Part shown: positions 10,496 through 18,191 of the stretch, one piece after another
Layout of the letters: the number at the start of each line of letters is the position of its first letter
Numbering within the stretch: the stretch's first letter is position 1
Made by a program: the position numbers and the translations under genes
Origin: an uncultured Carboxylicivirga sp.
Lineage (GTDB): Bacteria; Bacteroidota; Bacteroidia; Bacteroidales; Marinilabiliaceae
Length of the DNA: 64,000 nt
Reading direction: 5' to 3'
NCBI GenBank assembly: GCA_947503525.1
Contig: CANNEA010000009.1
Coordinates: 124,001 to 188,000 of the forward strand
Notes under the pieces: model-generated
Database searches by the model: none
What the model saw: only the letters and a program-made list of their open reading frames with translations
Told to the model about the DNA's origin: nothing

Positions 10496-11227
10496 TTACA
10501 CTATAAAATTCAATATCTCTTTTTTTGTATTCTCGTATACTTCTCGACTAAACATATATAAACGGGCCGGTTTATGAGCTACCCCCTTTTGCTTCTCATC
10601 CAAAGGCATTAAGTAACTCATTCGAGAAACTTTTTTTCTGAAGTTTCGCTTATCAAAACCGGTATCCAATATAATTTCATATACCTTCTGCAATTGTGAA
10701 AGAGTAAACTTCGTTGGCAGCAATTCAAAACCAATGGGCTCATGCAGAATCGTACTTCGCATAGCTTTCAGAGCTTCGCTTAATATTAAATTATGGTCAA
10801 AAGCTAATTCTCCAACTTCATCAACTGGCACCCATTTTACATTCCGCCCCTTCCATTCTAATGTGACTTTTTGAGTAGATAACAAGGCAAAATAGCCGAT
10901 AGATACAATTCGTTTATCGGGATCCCTATTGTCGTGCAACAACCATTTTCTATCATTTTCCTTATTCAATCTATCAGGATGAGCAAAAGTCCTAAATTGT
11001 TCCAAGTAAATATTTTTAAGTCCGGTTAGATCAAAAAGAATACGGTCAGCAGCGGCTTGAATGGTTTCACCCTCATAAATATGATTACCGGTAAGTGTCA
11101 TATCCGTAAATAGTTCATTGCCCTTGGCGTCACTTAGTGTCCTATCTACAAGCAATACATTCAGCTTCTCAAAATCAAAACCAAATATCACACAATCAAC
11201 TGATATATAATCACTATATTTTACCAT
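10496..11227 (-). CDS. Nudix-domain transcriptional regulator (NrtR/AraR-type)
   Basis: Predicted sugar-responsive regulator of the cello-oligosaccharide operon. The first 145 residues form a Nudix fold ('YISVDCVIFGFDFEKLNVLLVDR'); the C-terminal ~80 residues form the winged helix typical of NrtR-like proteins ('FTLSQLQKVYEIILDTGFDKRNFRKKV'). The Nudix box (about 47-70, 'GNHIYEGET...DRILFDLTGL') lacks the REUXEE catalytic glutamates, so it is probably a ligand sensor and not a hydrolase. In Bacteroides, regulators of this type are known for arabinose use, and others control NAD metabolism; the cellobiose role here is inferred from being first gene of the operon. Confidence 0.88.
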   Translation of the reverse strand: MVKYSDYISVDCVIFGFDFEKLNVLLVDRTLSDAKGNELFTDMTLTGNHIYEGETIQAAADRILFDLTGLKNIYLEQFRTFAHPDRLNKENDRKWLLHDNRDPDKRIVSIGYFALLSTQKVTLEWKGRNVKWVPVDEVGELAFDHNLILSEALKAMRSTILHEPIGFELLPTKFTLSQLQKVYEIILDTGFDKRNFRKKVSRMSYLMPLDEKQKGVAHKPARLYMFSREVYENTKKEILNFIV

Positions 11228-11857
11228 AACGTATAAACACTATCCAAATACAAGCCATTTTTGACAAAATCATTCAATACTTTGTGTTGTTTTTACACTT
11301 TCATTGACAGCGCTAATATATATGAATAATTAACTTTTGACAATACAATTACCCGGAAATGTTAACAAACACTAATTTGTAATTGTACTTACAACACTTA
11401 CTATTTGCTCAAACGCCAATTTACATGCAGCTTCCGTGATTTATTTAGACGCATTCTAAATTAAATAAAGGAGATAAATTATATTTTAATTTATTGATAA
11501 TATCCCTCAATTACTGATAAGGAGAAACTATTAATTAAGGTAAAAAGGAACAGTGGCTCATAACATTTACTAATATCAGATCATGAAAATAAAACCCTCA
11601 AGAAAGGTTAAAACTTATTCATTGTTTTTGAAGCTTACACTTCATAAGAAACTGATATTGAACAATGCCAATACTAAGTTGTTTAAAGCACAATAAAGCG
11701 GTAAAATCTAAAATAATGTTAAACATTAAGGAAAAAAATCAGTAATGTAGATTAATTTCTAATTTTACCGACCCGTGCGTCAGATAAGCATATTTGATGA
11801 CATGCTTAATAAAGAACATATTTAGAATATATAATACACTAAAAAATACAAATCATT
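11228..11857. other. Divergent intergenic region between regulator gene and mdh
   Basis: 630 bp with no convincing gene. Near the regulator it holds an 11-bp palindrome TTTTGACAAAA (11259-11269) and a related TTTTGACAAT (11335-11344), possible operator sites. A weak -7 match TGTATTTG with an upstream TTG 22 bp away lies on the minus strand just before the regulator. On the plus strand, CATATTTG at 11789-11796 is a seven-of-eight -7 match for mdh without a clear -33 element. The middle part shows nothing recognisable. Confidence 0.55.
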
Positions 11858-12787
11858 ATGAAAGTAACTGTTGTAGGAGCTGGTAATGTAGGCGCCACAT
11901 GTGCAGATGTTTTAGCTTATAGAGAAATTGCCAATGAGGTAATTCTAGTGGATATCAAAGAAGGCGTAGCTGAAGGCAAAGCACTAGATATTTGGCAAAA
12001 AGCACCAATCAACTTATATGACACCAGAACTGTAGGTGTTACAAATGATTATACTAAAACTGCTAATTCAGATGTAGTTGTTATAACTTCTGGCTTACCA
12101 CGTAAACCAGGCATGACTCGTGATGACTTAATTGAAACAAACGCTGGAATTGTCAAGATGGTAACTGAATCAGTTATTAAACATTCTCCTGATGCGATTA
12201 TCATTATTGTATCCAATCCCTTAGATGTAATGACTTATCAGGCTCATTTAACTTCTAAGTTGCCACGAACTAAGGTCATGGGTATGGCCGGTATTTTGGA
12301 TACAGCGCGTTACCGTGCGTTCTTAGCTGAAGAACTTAATGTATCTCCAAAAGATATTCAGGCCGTATTAATGGGAGGTCATGGTGACACTATGGTTCCA
12401 CTACCTCGCTACACTACTGTAGGTGGAATACCAGTTACAGAACTTATTGATGCTGAGAAATTAGATGCTATAATTGAGCGTACTAAATTTGGTGGTGGAG
12501 AGTTAGTAAAACTAATGGGTACATCTGCGTGGTATGCGCCGGGGTCGGCTGCAGCACAAATGGTGGAAGCAATTATTAGAGACCAAAAACGTGTTTTCCC
12601 GGTATGTATTAAGCTTGAAGGTGAATACGGAATTGACGATTGTTACCTAGGTGTTCCAGTAATATTAGGTAAAAATGGTATTGAAAAAGTTATAGAGCTT
12701 AACCTTAACGAGGATGAAAAGGCTTTATTACAAAGCAGTAGAAAGCATGTACTCGAAGTAATGGAGGTATTGGAGAAACTAAAGTAA
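11858..12787 (+). CDS. mdh: Malate dehydrogenase
   Basis: NAD-dependent oxidation of malate to oxaloacetate in the cytoplasm, central to the TCA cycle or fumarate respiration. The 309-residue protein has the N-terminal Rossmann motif 'VVGAGNVGAT', the substrate-specific loop 'GLPRKPGMTRDDL' whose Arg marks malate and not lactate specificity, 'SNPLDVMTY', the catalytic pair near 'ILDTARYR' and 'GGHGDTMVPL', and the C-terminal 'GVPVILGKNGIEKV'. It belongs to the LDH-like short MDH group. It is a single-gene unit, bounded downstream by a strong hairpin terminator. Confidence 0.97.
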   Translation: MKVTVVGAGNVGATCADVLAYREIANEVILVDIKEGVAEGKALDIWQKAPINLYDTRTVGVTNDYTKTANSDVVVITSGLPRKPGMTRDDLIETNAGIVKMVTESVIKHSPDAIIIIVSNPLDVMTYQAHLTSKLPRTKVMGMAGILDTARYRAFLAEELNVSPKDIQAVLMGGHGDTMVPLPRYTTVGGIPVTELIDAEKLDAIIERTKFGGGELVKLMGTSAWYAPGSAAAQMVEAIIRDQKRVFPVCIKLEGEYGIDDCYLGVPVILGKNGIEKVIELNLNEDEKALLQSSRKHVLEVMEVLEKLK

Positions 12788-12807
12788 GTTAGTTAAAATA
12801 GCATTTA

Positions 12808-12837
12808 AAGCTCACCCTTAAGGTGGGCTTTTTTTAT
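12808..12837 (+). terminator. Rho-independent terminator of mdh
   Basis: Nine-bp stem AAGCTCACC/GGTGGGCTT (one G-U pair) with a short loop, followed by a run of T. Confidence 0.9.
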
Positions 12838-12978
12838 GTCCGAAATTGAACAGCGAATTGTGTAATATCGTTCAGTTCTTAATGTCCTACTTTACACTCA
12901 TCACACTCTATACTCTTGAATTAATGTCACTTACAGATTGTGGCATAAAGTCTGATATACAACAGACAACAAATCAAT

Positions 12979-12994
12979 GGAGGAAATAGTCATG
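12979..12994 (+). promoter_or_regulatory. Strong Shine-Dalgarno before the ESWM-repeat gene
   Basis: GGAGGAAA begins 13 bases before the ATG at 12992, with eight bases between GGAGG and the ATG. It overlaps an upstream in-frame ATG at 12977, so it favours the 12992 start. Such complete Shine-Dalgarno sequences are uncommon in Bacteroidota. Confidence 0.65.
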
Positions 12995-13732
12995 AAAACA
13001 GAACTTAGCCATACGCAAAAAAACTCAACCGCAAACTACATCTTTTTTGGCATTACACTTAGTGTATTCTTATTGAGTTTATTCTTCTCAATTGTTCAAA
13101 ATAAAACTGATCTTTATAGCAATGCAAGTGTTTCAGCATTACTATCGCATAAAATGGTTCAGCCAGTCGTTTCACCTTTAACAGAAGTTCAACCAATAGA
13201 CTTGAAAAAACTATTAGTAGAAGTTACTGAAGAACCAATAGTAATTCAAAACTGGATGACCCAAAGCGAATGGACATCAGTTGGAAATATAAACCTAAGT
13301 AGTTTTATCAATACAGAAGTAGTTGAAGAAGCAATTCCTTTGGAAAGCTGGATGATGTCAACATCATCATGGTCTTTAATTAATAGTAGCGATATTGTTG
13401 AAGAAAGTATCCCTTTAGAAAGTTGGATGTTAAGCACTGATAACTGGGAAGTACTTCAAGCTAATTACTTCAGCGAGGCTTCAGTTCAGGAAGAAGCCAT
13501 TCCCTTAGAATCATGGATGTTAAACATTAGTTCATGGAACCTTGCAACAAGCGAAGATTATACGGAAGCTAATATCCCAATTGAAAGCTGGATGTTATCC
13601 TCAGAATCATGGATCTCAACGGAAGCTCTGAATTCAATTGCTGTTGAAGAAGAAGATATCCCTTTAGAAAGCTGGATGCTTAGTGTCGCAACCTGGGAAG
13701 TTATTAAGACTACAGACTTAGCAAGTAAATAA
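12992..13732 (+). CDS. Membrane-anchored protein with six ESWM repeats, function unknown
   Basis: 246 residues from the ATG with the good ribosome site (an in-frame ATG at 12977 would add five). One hydrophobic segment near the N-terminus ('YIFFGITLSVFLLSLFFSIV') is followed by an acidic, soluble region probably outside the cytoplasm. That region has six copies of a motif with consensus EE-x-IPLESWMLS-xxx-W, spaced 25-32 residues apart: the first is divergent ('IVIQNWMTQSEW'), the next five nearly invariant ('IPLESWM' or 'IPIESWM'). The DNA of the copies differs at many synonymous sites (Ser as AGC, AGT or TCA), so the peptide pattern is under selection. No enzyme or known domain is recognised. 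It is a single-gene unit between two terminators. Confidence 0.85.
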   Translation: MKTELSHTQKNSTANYIFFGITLSVFLLSLFFSIVQNKTDLYSNASVSALLSHKMVQPVVSPLTEVQPIDLKKLLVEVTEEPIVIQNWMTQSEWTSVGNINLSSFINTEVVEEAIPLESWMMSTSSWSLINSSDIVEESIPLESWMLSTDNWEVLQANYFSEASVQEEAIPLESWMLNISSWNLATSEDYTEANIPIESWMLSSESWISTEALNSIAVEEEDIPLESWMLSVATWEVIKTTDLASK

Positions 13733-13756
13733 AAAACAAAACTATTTACTCCATTT

Positions 13757-13790
13757 AAAAAAAAACGAAGCCATAGGCTTCGTTTTTTTT
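13757..13790. terminator. Bidirectional terminator between convergent genes
   Basis: Perfect 8-bp stem ACGAAGCC/GGCTTCGT with loop ATA, flanked by a run of A on the left and of T on the right, so it can stop transcription from both the ESWM-repeat gene and the permease gene, whose stop codon it touches. Confidence 0.92.
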
Positions 13791-14925
13791 ATTCCATATT
13801 TTCATCACCACCAGGCTTATATTCCTCCGCTTCTTTATGTATAGATTCATGATTTAATCCAAAGCGTTTGTAATAAGACATAATTAAAGCCGTTAGTGGC
13901 AATGCCAATAACATGCCCATCAATCCCATTAAACTTCCCCATATCGAAAGTGATAATAATACAATAGCTGGATTCATTCCATAAGCCTTACCCAAAATTC
14001 GTGGTGTTAATATCGTTTCCTGAATAATTTGAACAATGGCCAAAACCAGGATTACCATTAGTGCAACATTCCAGAAACTCTGCTGTGTCTCCATGGCCTT
14101 AAGTAAGGCCAATAACATAGCCGGAATGATTCCCAAAATCTGCAAGTAAGGTATAATATTGAGAGCACCAATAAACAGCCCCATCAGAATGGCCATAGGC
14201 AATCCAATTATCTTAAATCCAATAGCCAACAAAACACCAACAATTAAAGCTATTAGTCCTTGCGACCTGAAATACAAATCCATTGCCCCAGCCAAATCAT
14301 CAACAACCAGAGTAACAATATCCTTATATCTTTCAGGTACCAGGTCTAACCAGAACTCTCCCAACTTTTGGAAATCCAATAAAATAAAAATAGTATAAAG
14401 TAAAATAACCAGTAAACCTATAAAGCCTGCCAATATTTGCAACGAACCAGAGAATAAATTCCAGAAACCCGGAAGAATTTTTTTAATAGCCTCCGTAATG
14501 TTATCAATACTCAAGTACGAGATCAGATCAACTTCCCTTAATAATTCTTTCAAACTACTTTCTATTTCAGCTGGTAATACTCCTTGTGAACTAACTGACT
14601 GAATATATTGCCTAATTAAAACTACCATTTTATTCATTTCCTGAATAAAGGTGGGAACCAAATACACTAGAATAATTGTAATTATAGATACAACAATAGT
14701 TATGGCTAATATAACTGAAACACCACGGTTTTTAACTCTTACTTTGTTTTGAATAAAACCAACAAATGGATCTAATAAATAAGCAATAAACATGGCAATA
14801 ACAAAGGGCCCCAACACATGCCTTAAGTAATTAATTGCATATAATATACCTATAAAAACAATTGCCCCCATAACCATTCGAACTACTCTGTCGAAGGTGT
14901 AAGGTCGATGCGTATTTGGCTGCAT
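13789..14925 (-). CDS. AI-2E family (PF01594) permease
   Basis: Integral inner-membrane protein of 378 residues with about eight hydrophobic segments, in the AI-2E exporter/PerM/YhhQ-like superfamily. Typical stretches are 'LRHVLGPFVIAMFIAYLLDPFVGFIQ', 'LVPERYKDIV', and the C-terminal 'ILTPRILGKAYGMNPAIVLLSLSIWGSLMGLMGMLLALPLTALI'. Members have been linked to autoinducer export, sodium/proton exchange or other roles, so the substrate cannot be stated. It is transcribed alone toward the shared terminator. Confidence 0.92.
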   Translation of the reverse strand: MQPNTHRPYTFDRVVRMVMGAIVFIGILYAINYLRHVLGPFVIAMFIAYLLDPFVGFIQNKVRVKNRGVSVILAITIVVSIITIILVYLVPTFIQEMNKMVVLIRQYIQSVSSQGVLPAEIESSLKELLREVDLISYLSIDNITEAIKKILPGFWNLFSGSLQILAGFIGLLVILLYTIFILLDFQKLGEFWLDLVPERYKDIVTLVVDDLAGAMDLYFRSQGLIALIVGVLLAIGFKIIGLPMAILMGLFIGALNIIPYLQILGIIPAMLLALLKAMETQQSFWNVALMVILVLAIVQIIQETILTPRILGKAYGMNPAIVLLSLSIWGSLMGLMGMLLALPLTALIMSYYKRFGLNHESIHKEAEEYKPGGDENME

Positions 14926-14998
14926 AGATTAGAATTTTGCGCAAACTAATTTGAAGTGTTGCTCTTATTTAATAATTACTGAAATAATTAATTGATAA

Positions 14999-15040
14999 AT
15001 ACGTTCATAAAGATGAATCTTTTTGAATAAATGAACGTAT
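14999..15040. repeat. Perfect 10-bp inverted repeat with nested hairpin
   Basis: Arms ATACGTTCAT (14999-15008) and ATGAACGTAT (15031-15040) are separated by 22 bp that themselves contain AAAGA...TCTTT (15009-15022). It may be an operator or structured element; no T-run follows, so it is not a typical terminator. Confidence 0.7.
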
Positions 15041-15143
15041 CATTGCACTGTTAATAAATGTGAAAATAATTTACAGAAATGTGAAAATATGTATTGTTAT
15101 TCTGGTCATATTTTCTTATTTTGCAAGTATAATGGCTGAGACC

Positions 15144-15172
15144 TTGTAAATTGAAACCATTTTCTATTTTTG
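15144..15172 (+). promoter_or_regulatory. Bacteroidetes-type promoter for the beta-helix lipoprotein gene
   Basis: TTG at 15144-15146, 18 bases, then TATTTTTG at 15165-15172, a full match to TAnnTTTG. The predicted start of transcription is about 80 bp before the ATG at 15259. Confidence 0.75.
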
Positions 15173-15258
15173 CACATTAATATGTAAATGACGAATTCCA
15201 TCTATTAATTATAGCCAATGGTTATTTTAATAGAAATGATAGAAACAACTTTTACCAA

Positions 15259-16686
15259 ATGAAACAAATTTTAACCGGCATAATATTTATAGTAGGCTTA
15301 TTAAGCTTTATGTCGTGTGAGCGCGAATTTGTTTATCGAGGAGGCGAAGAAGGCTTGACTTTCTCATTGGATACGGTAATGTTTGATACCATATTCACAT
15401 CCATTGGTTCAACAACCCAGAATTTTAAAGTTTACAACCCTTATAACGAAGATTTAATAATTTCAAAAATAAGTCTTGCCGGAGGTGACAATAGTGGTTT
15501 TCGAATTAATGTAAACGGATACTCGGAAAGTGATATCGATGACATTAGAATTGCTTCGAAAGATAGTTTGTTCGTTTTCGTTGAAGTTACAATTGATCCG
15601 GTTGGAAGTGACAAACCGTTTGTAGTAGCAGATTCAATTGTTTTTCAAACAAGCGAAAGAATTCAGTCTGTCAAGCTTGTGGCTTATGGACAGGACATAG
15701 TGCTTATGCGGCAAGAATGGCTTGACACCCAACACTTAACAAAAGACAAGCCATATCTTATTTACGATTTTGTTGTAGTTGATTCTTCGCAAACCGTGAC
15801 AATTGATCCCGGTGCCCGATTATACTTCTACAAAGATGCCAGCTTACTGGTATTAGGCACATTAGAAGTAAAAGGCACAAAGGAAGAGCCAGTGTTGTTT
15901 GCCAGTCATCGTTTAGAAGATTGGTATTATGACAAACCCGGCCAGTGGGGATACATTCATTTATTACCGGGATCAGGCCCGAGCACATTTAACAATGCCA
16001 TAATAAGAAATGGCTTAATGGGCATTCTAGCTGATTCGGTAGGTACTGAAGAAGTACCCATTGAAATTCATAACACTAAATTAGAACACATAAGTACTTT
16101 TGGTTTATTGGCTCAAACATCCGCACTAAATGTAAGTAATAGTGTTTTCGGAAACTGTGGGAATAATTCTGTGGCCTTAACTGTTGGCGGTAGTTATGAT
16201 TTCTCGCATTGTACAATGGCAACTACTAATTATATATTTGGCAGATCAGGACCATCCATCTTTCTGAATAACTATTATTTCGATACCAATGATAACGCAC
16301 AGATTGTAAAACTTAGTAAAGCTAATTTTAACAATTGTATCGTATTTGGAACGATGGCCAATGAATTAAGTTTTGATTTCAAATATAAGGATGAAGATAT
16401 TCCGAGAGCAGATGCCAATTTCAAATTTGATCATTGTCTTGTTCGCCTTTCAGATGCTTTTGACACTTCTGACACCGATTACTTTATCAATATAATAAAG
16501 GATGAAAATCCTAGTTTCGTGAACGATCAGGAGTATAACTATCAACTAGATACCCTCTCTGTAGCTAAGGATGTTGGAAAAAGAACTATTGCCGAGCAAT
16601 TTCCTTTTGATATTCTTAACTTTAATCGTTTAGATGATAATGGACCTGATCTTGGGGCCTATGAAAGACAAGAAGAAAAGAAATAG
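15259..16686 (+). CDS. Parallel beta-helix lipoprotein, conserved in Bacteroidota
   Basis: 475-residue predicted lipoprotein (lipobox 'LSFMSC') with no assigned activity. Residues about 30-140 resemble an immunoglobulin-like or choice-of-anchor domain ('FDTIFTSIGSTTQNFKVYNP'). Residues about 165-440 form a right-handed parallel beta-helix: 'VTIDPGARLYFYKDASLLVLGTLEVKGTKEEPVLFAS' is the usual first rungs. The end 'DDNGPDLGAYER' is the common closing motif of these helices. Its last 26 bp overlap the start of the endonuclease/phosphatase gene, so the two are probably translated together. Cell-surface binding is plausible but unproven. Confidence 0.85.
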   Translation: MKQILTGIIFIVGLLSFMSCEREFVYRGGEEGLTFSLDTVMFDTIFTSIGSTTQNFKVYNPYNEDLIISKISLAGGDNSGFRINVNGYSESDIDDIRIASKDSLFVFVEVTIDPVGSDKPFVVADSIVFQTSERIQSVKLVAYGQDIVLMRQEWLDTQHLTKDKPYLIYDFVVVDSSQTVTIDPGARLYFYKDASLLVLGTLEVKGTKEEPVLFASHRLEDWYYDKPGQWGYIHLLPGSGPSTFNNAIIRNGLMGILADSVGTEEVPIEIHNTKLEHISTFGLLAQTSALNVSNSVFGNCGNNSVALTVGGSYDFSHCTMATTNYIFGRSGPSIFLNNYYFDTNDNAQIVKLSKANFNNCIVFGTMANELSFDFKYKDEDIPRADANFKFDHCLVRLSDAFDTSDTDYFINIIKDENPSFVNDQEYNYQLDTLSVAKDVGKRTIAEQFPFDILNFNRLDDNGPDLGAYERQEEKK

Positions 16687-17671
16687 ATACAGGCTACTAT
16701 TTATACTACTCTCTATTCCCTTATTAAGCTTTTCTCAATCGGACACGCACTCCTATTCAATTTTGTTTTACAATGTCGAAAACTTATTCGACTGCAAAAA
16801 CGACAGCCTTACAAATGATGATGATTTTACTCCAGAAGGTAAAAATCATTGGACATACAATAGACTTAACACCAAACTAAATGGCTTAAGCAAAACTATG
16901 TTGGCAATTAACGAATGGAATTGCCCTGATTTGATCGGTTTATGCGAGGTTGAAAATCAATATGTACTTAATCAACTTATTTATAATACCGGCTTAAATC
17001 ATCTTGCTTATAAATCCATTCACTACGATTCAAAGGATCGCAGAGGGATTGATGTTGCCTTGCTATACAGATCTGATAAGGTTGAGATACTCGAAAGTCA
17101 TCCTATAAGTTGTTCTGATCCGAAGAATAATTTTTTCACAAGAGATGCCTTATACACTAAAGGCGTTATTCTTGATCAGGATACTTTACATTTAATAATA
17201 AATCATTGGCCGTCGAAAAGAGGAGGCGCTTTGGCATCGGAGGACAAACGATTATTTGTAGCTGAGCAAATAAAATCAGTTACGGATTCCATTCTTAATT
17301 CGAATGCAGAATCAAACATTATACTTCTAGGTGATTTTAATGCGGATTTGCAAAGCGAATCCTTAAAACAATTCATTAGTAATGGACATTTCACTTCGGT
17401 GCTTGAGCCAGACGAACTAATAACTCATAAGGTAGGTGGTTCGCACAAATACCAAGGCCATTGGAGTGTGATTGATCACATTCTAATTTCTCGTGCTATT
17501 GCAACATCTGAAAAAATAAGCCTAAACCATTCCATTGGACAACTAGCTTTTTTATTGGAAAACGATCTTACTTATAGTGGGCTCAAACCCAAACGGACAT
17601 ATGCCGGCCCAAGGTATATTGGAGGTATAAGCGACCATCTACCGGTAATTCTTACTATAAGTAAAAAGTGA
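16661..17671 (+). CDS. Secreted endonuclease/exonuclease/phosphatase-family protein
   Basis: Metal-dependent phosphodiesterase or nuclease fold, 336 residues. I chose the ATG at 16661 because it gives a basic N-terminus and a signal peptide ('YRLLFILLSIPLLSFSQ'); an earlier in-frame ATG at 16634 would spoil this. The catalytic motifs are all present: 'FYNVENLFD' (Asn), 'GLCEVEN' (Glu), 'INHWPSKRGG' (His), 'LLGDFNAD' (Asp, Asn) and 'ISDHLPV' (Asp-His). The substrate could be DNA, RNA or phospholipid head groups. The 26-bp overlap with the beta-helix lipoprotein gene points to joint expression; the stop lies 8 bp from the convergent methyltransferase gene. Confidence 0.92.
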   Translation: MKDKKKRNRYRLLFILLSIPLLSFSQSDTHSYSILFYNVENLFDCKNDSLTNDDDFTPEGKNHWTYNRLNTKLNGLSKTMLAINEWNCPDLIGLCEVENQYVLNQLIYNTGLNHLAYKSIHYDSKDRRGIDVALLYRSDKVEILESHPISCSDPKNNFFTRDALYTKGVILDQDTLHLIINHWPSKRGGALASEDKRLFVAEQIKSVTDSILNSNAESNIILLGDFNADLQSESLKQFISNGHFTSVLEPDELITHKVGGSHKYQGHWSVIDHILISRAIATSEKISLNHSIGQLAFLLENDLTYSGLKPKRTYAGPRYIGGISDHLPVILTISKK

Positions 17672-17679
17672 GGCCTAAG

Positions 17680-18186
17680 TTAAATTTGCTGTCGATACCA
17701 CTCAAACAGGCAAACTGAAGCCGCATGCGATACATTCATGGATTTAATTTTACCCGGCATTGGAACATATCTGCTTTGCTGGCATTGTTCTATGACTTCT
17801 GAACTCATTCCAAATTTTTCATTGCCTAATACCAAGGCAATCTTTTCTGGCAAATTATCTTTATAAAGACTAATAGCGCCTTCTGAAGTCTCAATGGCAA
17901 TTAAACTGTAATCTTCCGGAATGAATTGCGAGAGTCGTGGCACATCAGTATACTTCACCTCTACCTGCTCATATGATGCACCTGCGGTCTTTTTAATTTT
18001 ACTTTTCCGCAAATGCTCACCATTTAGTACAATAACCCTTTTAGCACCAATATTGGCAGCTAATCGAATAATACTTCCAACATTTGATGGTGTAGAAAAA
18101 GAGTCTGTAATAATAATTGGTCGTATATCCTCCGGAATTTCCTTGGTTGGATGATCGGCAAAAAAATATTTCGAATGGGTCTCCAT
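17680..18186 (-). CDS. SpoU/TrmH-family RNA 2'-O-methyltransferase
   Basis: SPOUT-fold enzyme that methylates ribose in tRNA or rRNA with SAM. It is short (168 residues), lacking the N-terminal L30e-like domain of larger members, as in tRNA (Gm18)-like enzymes. Motif 1 'SNVGSIIRLAANIGAKRVIVL', motif 2 'ALVLGNEKFGMS' and motif 3 'VPMPGKIKSMNVSHAASVCLFEW' are clear. The start is taken as the ATG at 18186; a GTG at 18192 is also in frame and overlaps the cca stop codon by one base. The tight spacing shows it is co-transcribed behind cca, a fitting tRNA-maturation partner. The exact target nucleotide cannot be read from sequence. Confidence 0.93.
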   Translation of the reverse strand: METHSKYFFADHPTKEIPEDIRPIIITDSFSTPSNVGSIIRLAANIGAKRVIVLNGEHLRKSKIKKTAGASYEQVEVKYTDVPRLSQFIPEDYSLIAIETSEGAISLYKDNLPEKIALVLGNEKFGMSSEVIEQCQQSRYVPMPGKIKSMNVSHAASVCLFEWYRQQI

Positions 18187-18191
18187 AAACA

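Larger units (their letters stand above)
14926..15258. other. Divergent intergenic region with inverted repeat and promoter
   Basis: 333 bp between the permease gene (minus) and the beta-helix lipoprotein gene (plus). It contains a perfect 10-bp inverted repeat (14999-15008 and 15031-15040) and a consensus Bacteroidetes promoter at 15144-15172. Otherwise nothing is recognised. Confidence 0.75.

Noticed and set aside
11583-11696. 37-codon basic ORF upstream of mdh
   Set aside because: No ribosome site, no family, AT-rich region where chance frames of this size are common.
12941-12957. Sigma-54-type promoter before the ESWM-repeat gene
   Set aside because: TGGCA is present but the second element reads GA and not GC at the required spacing.
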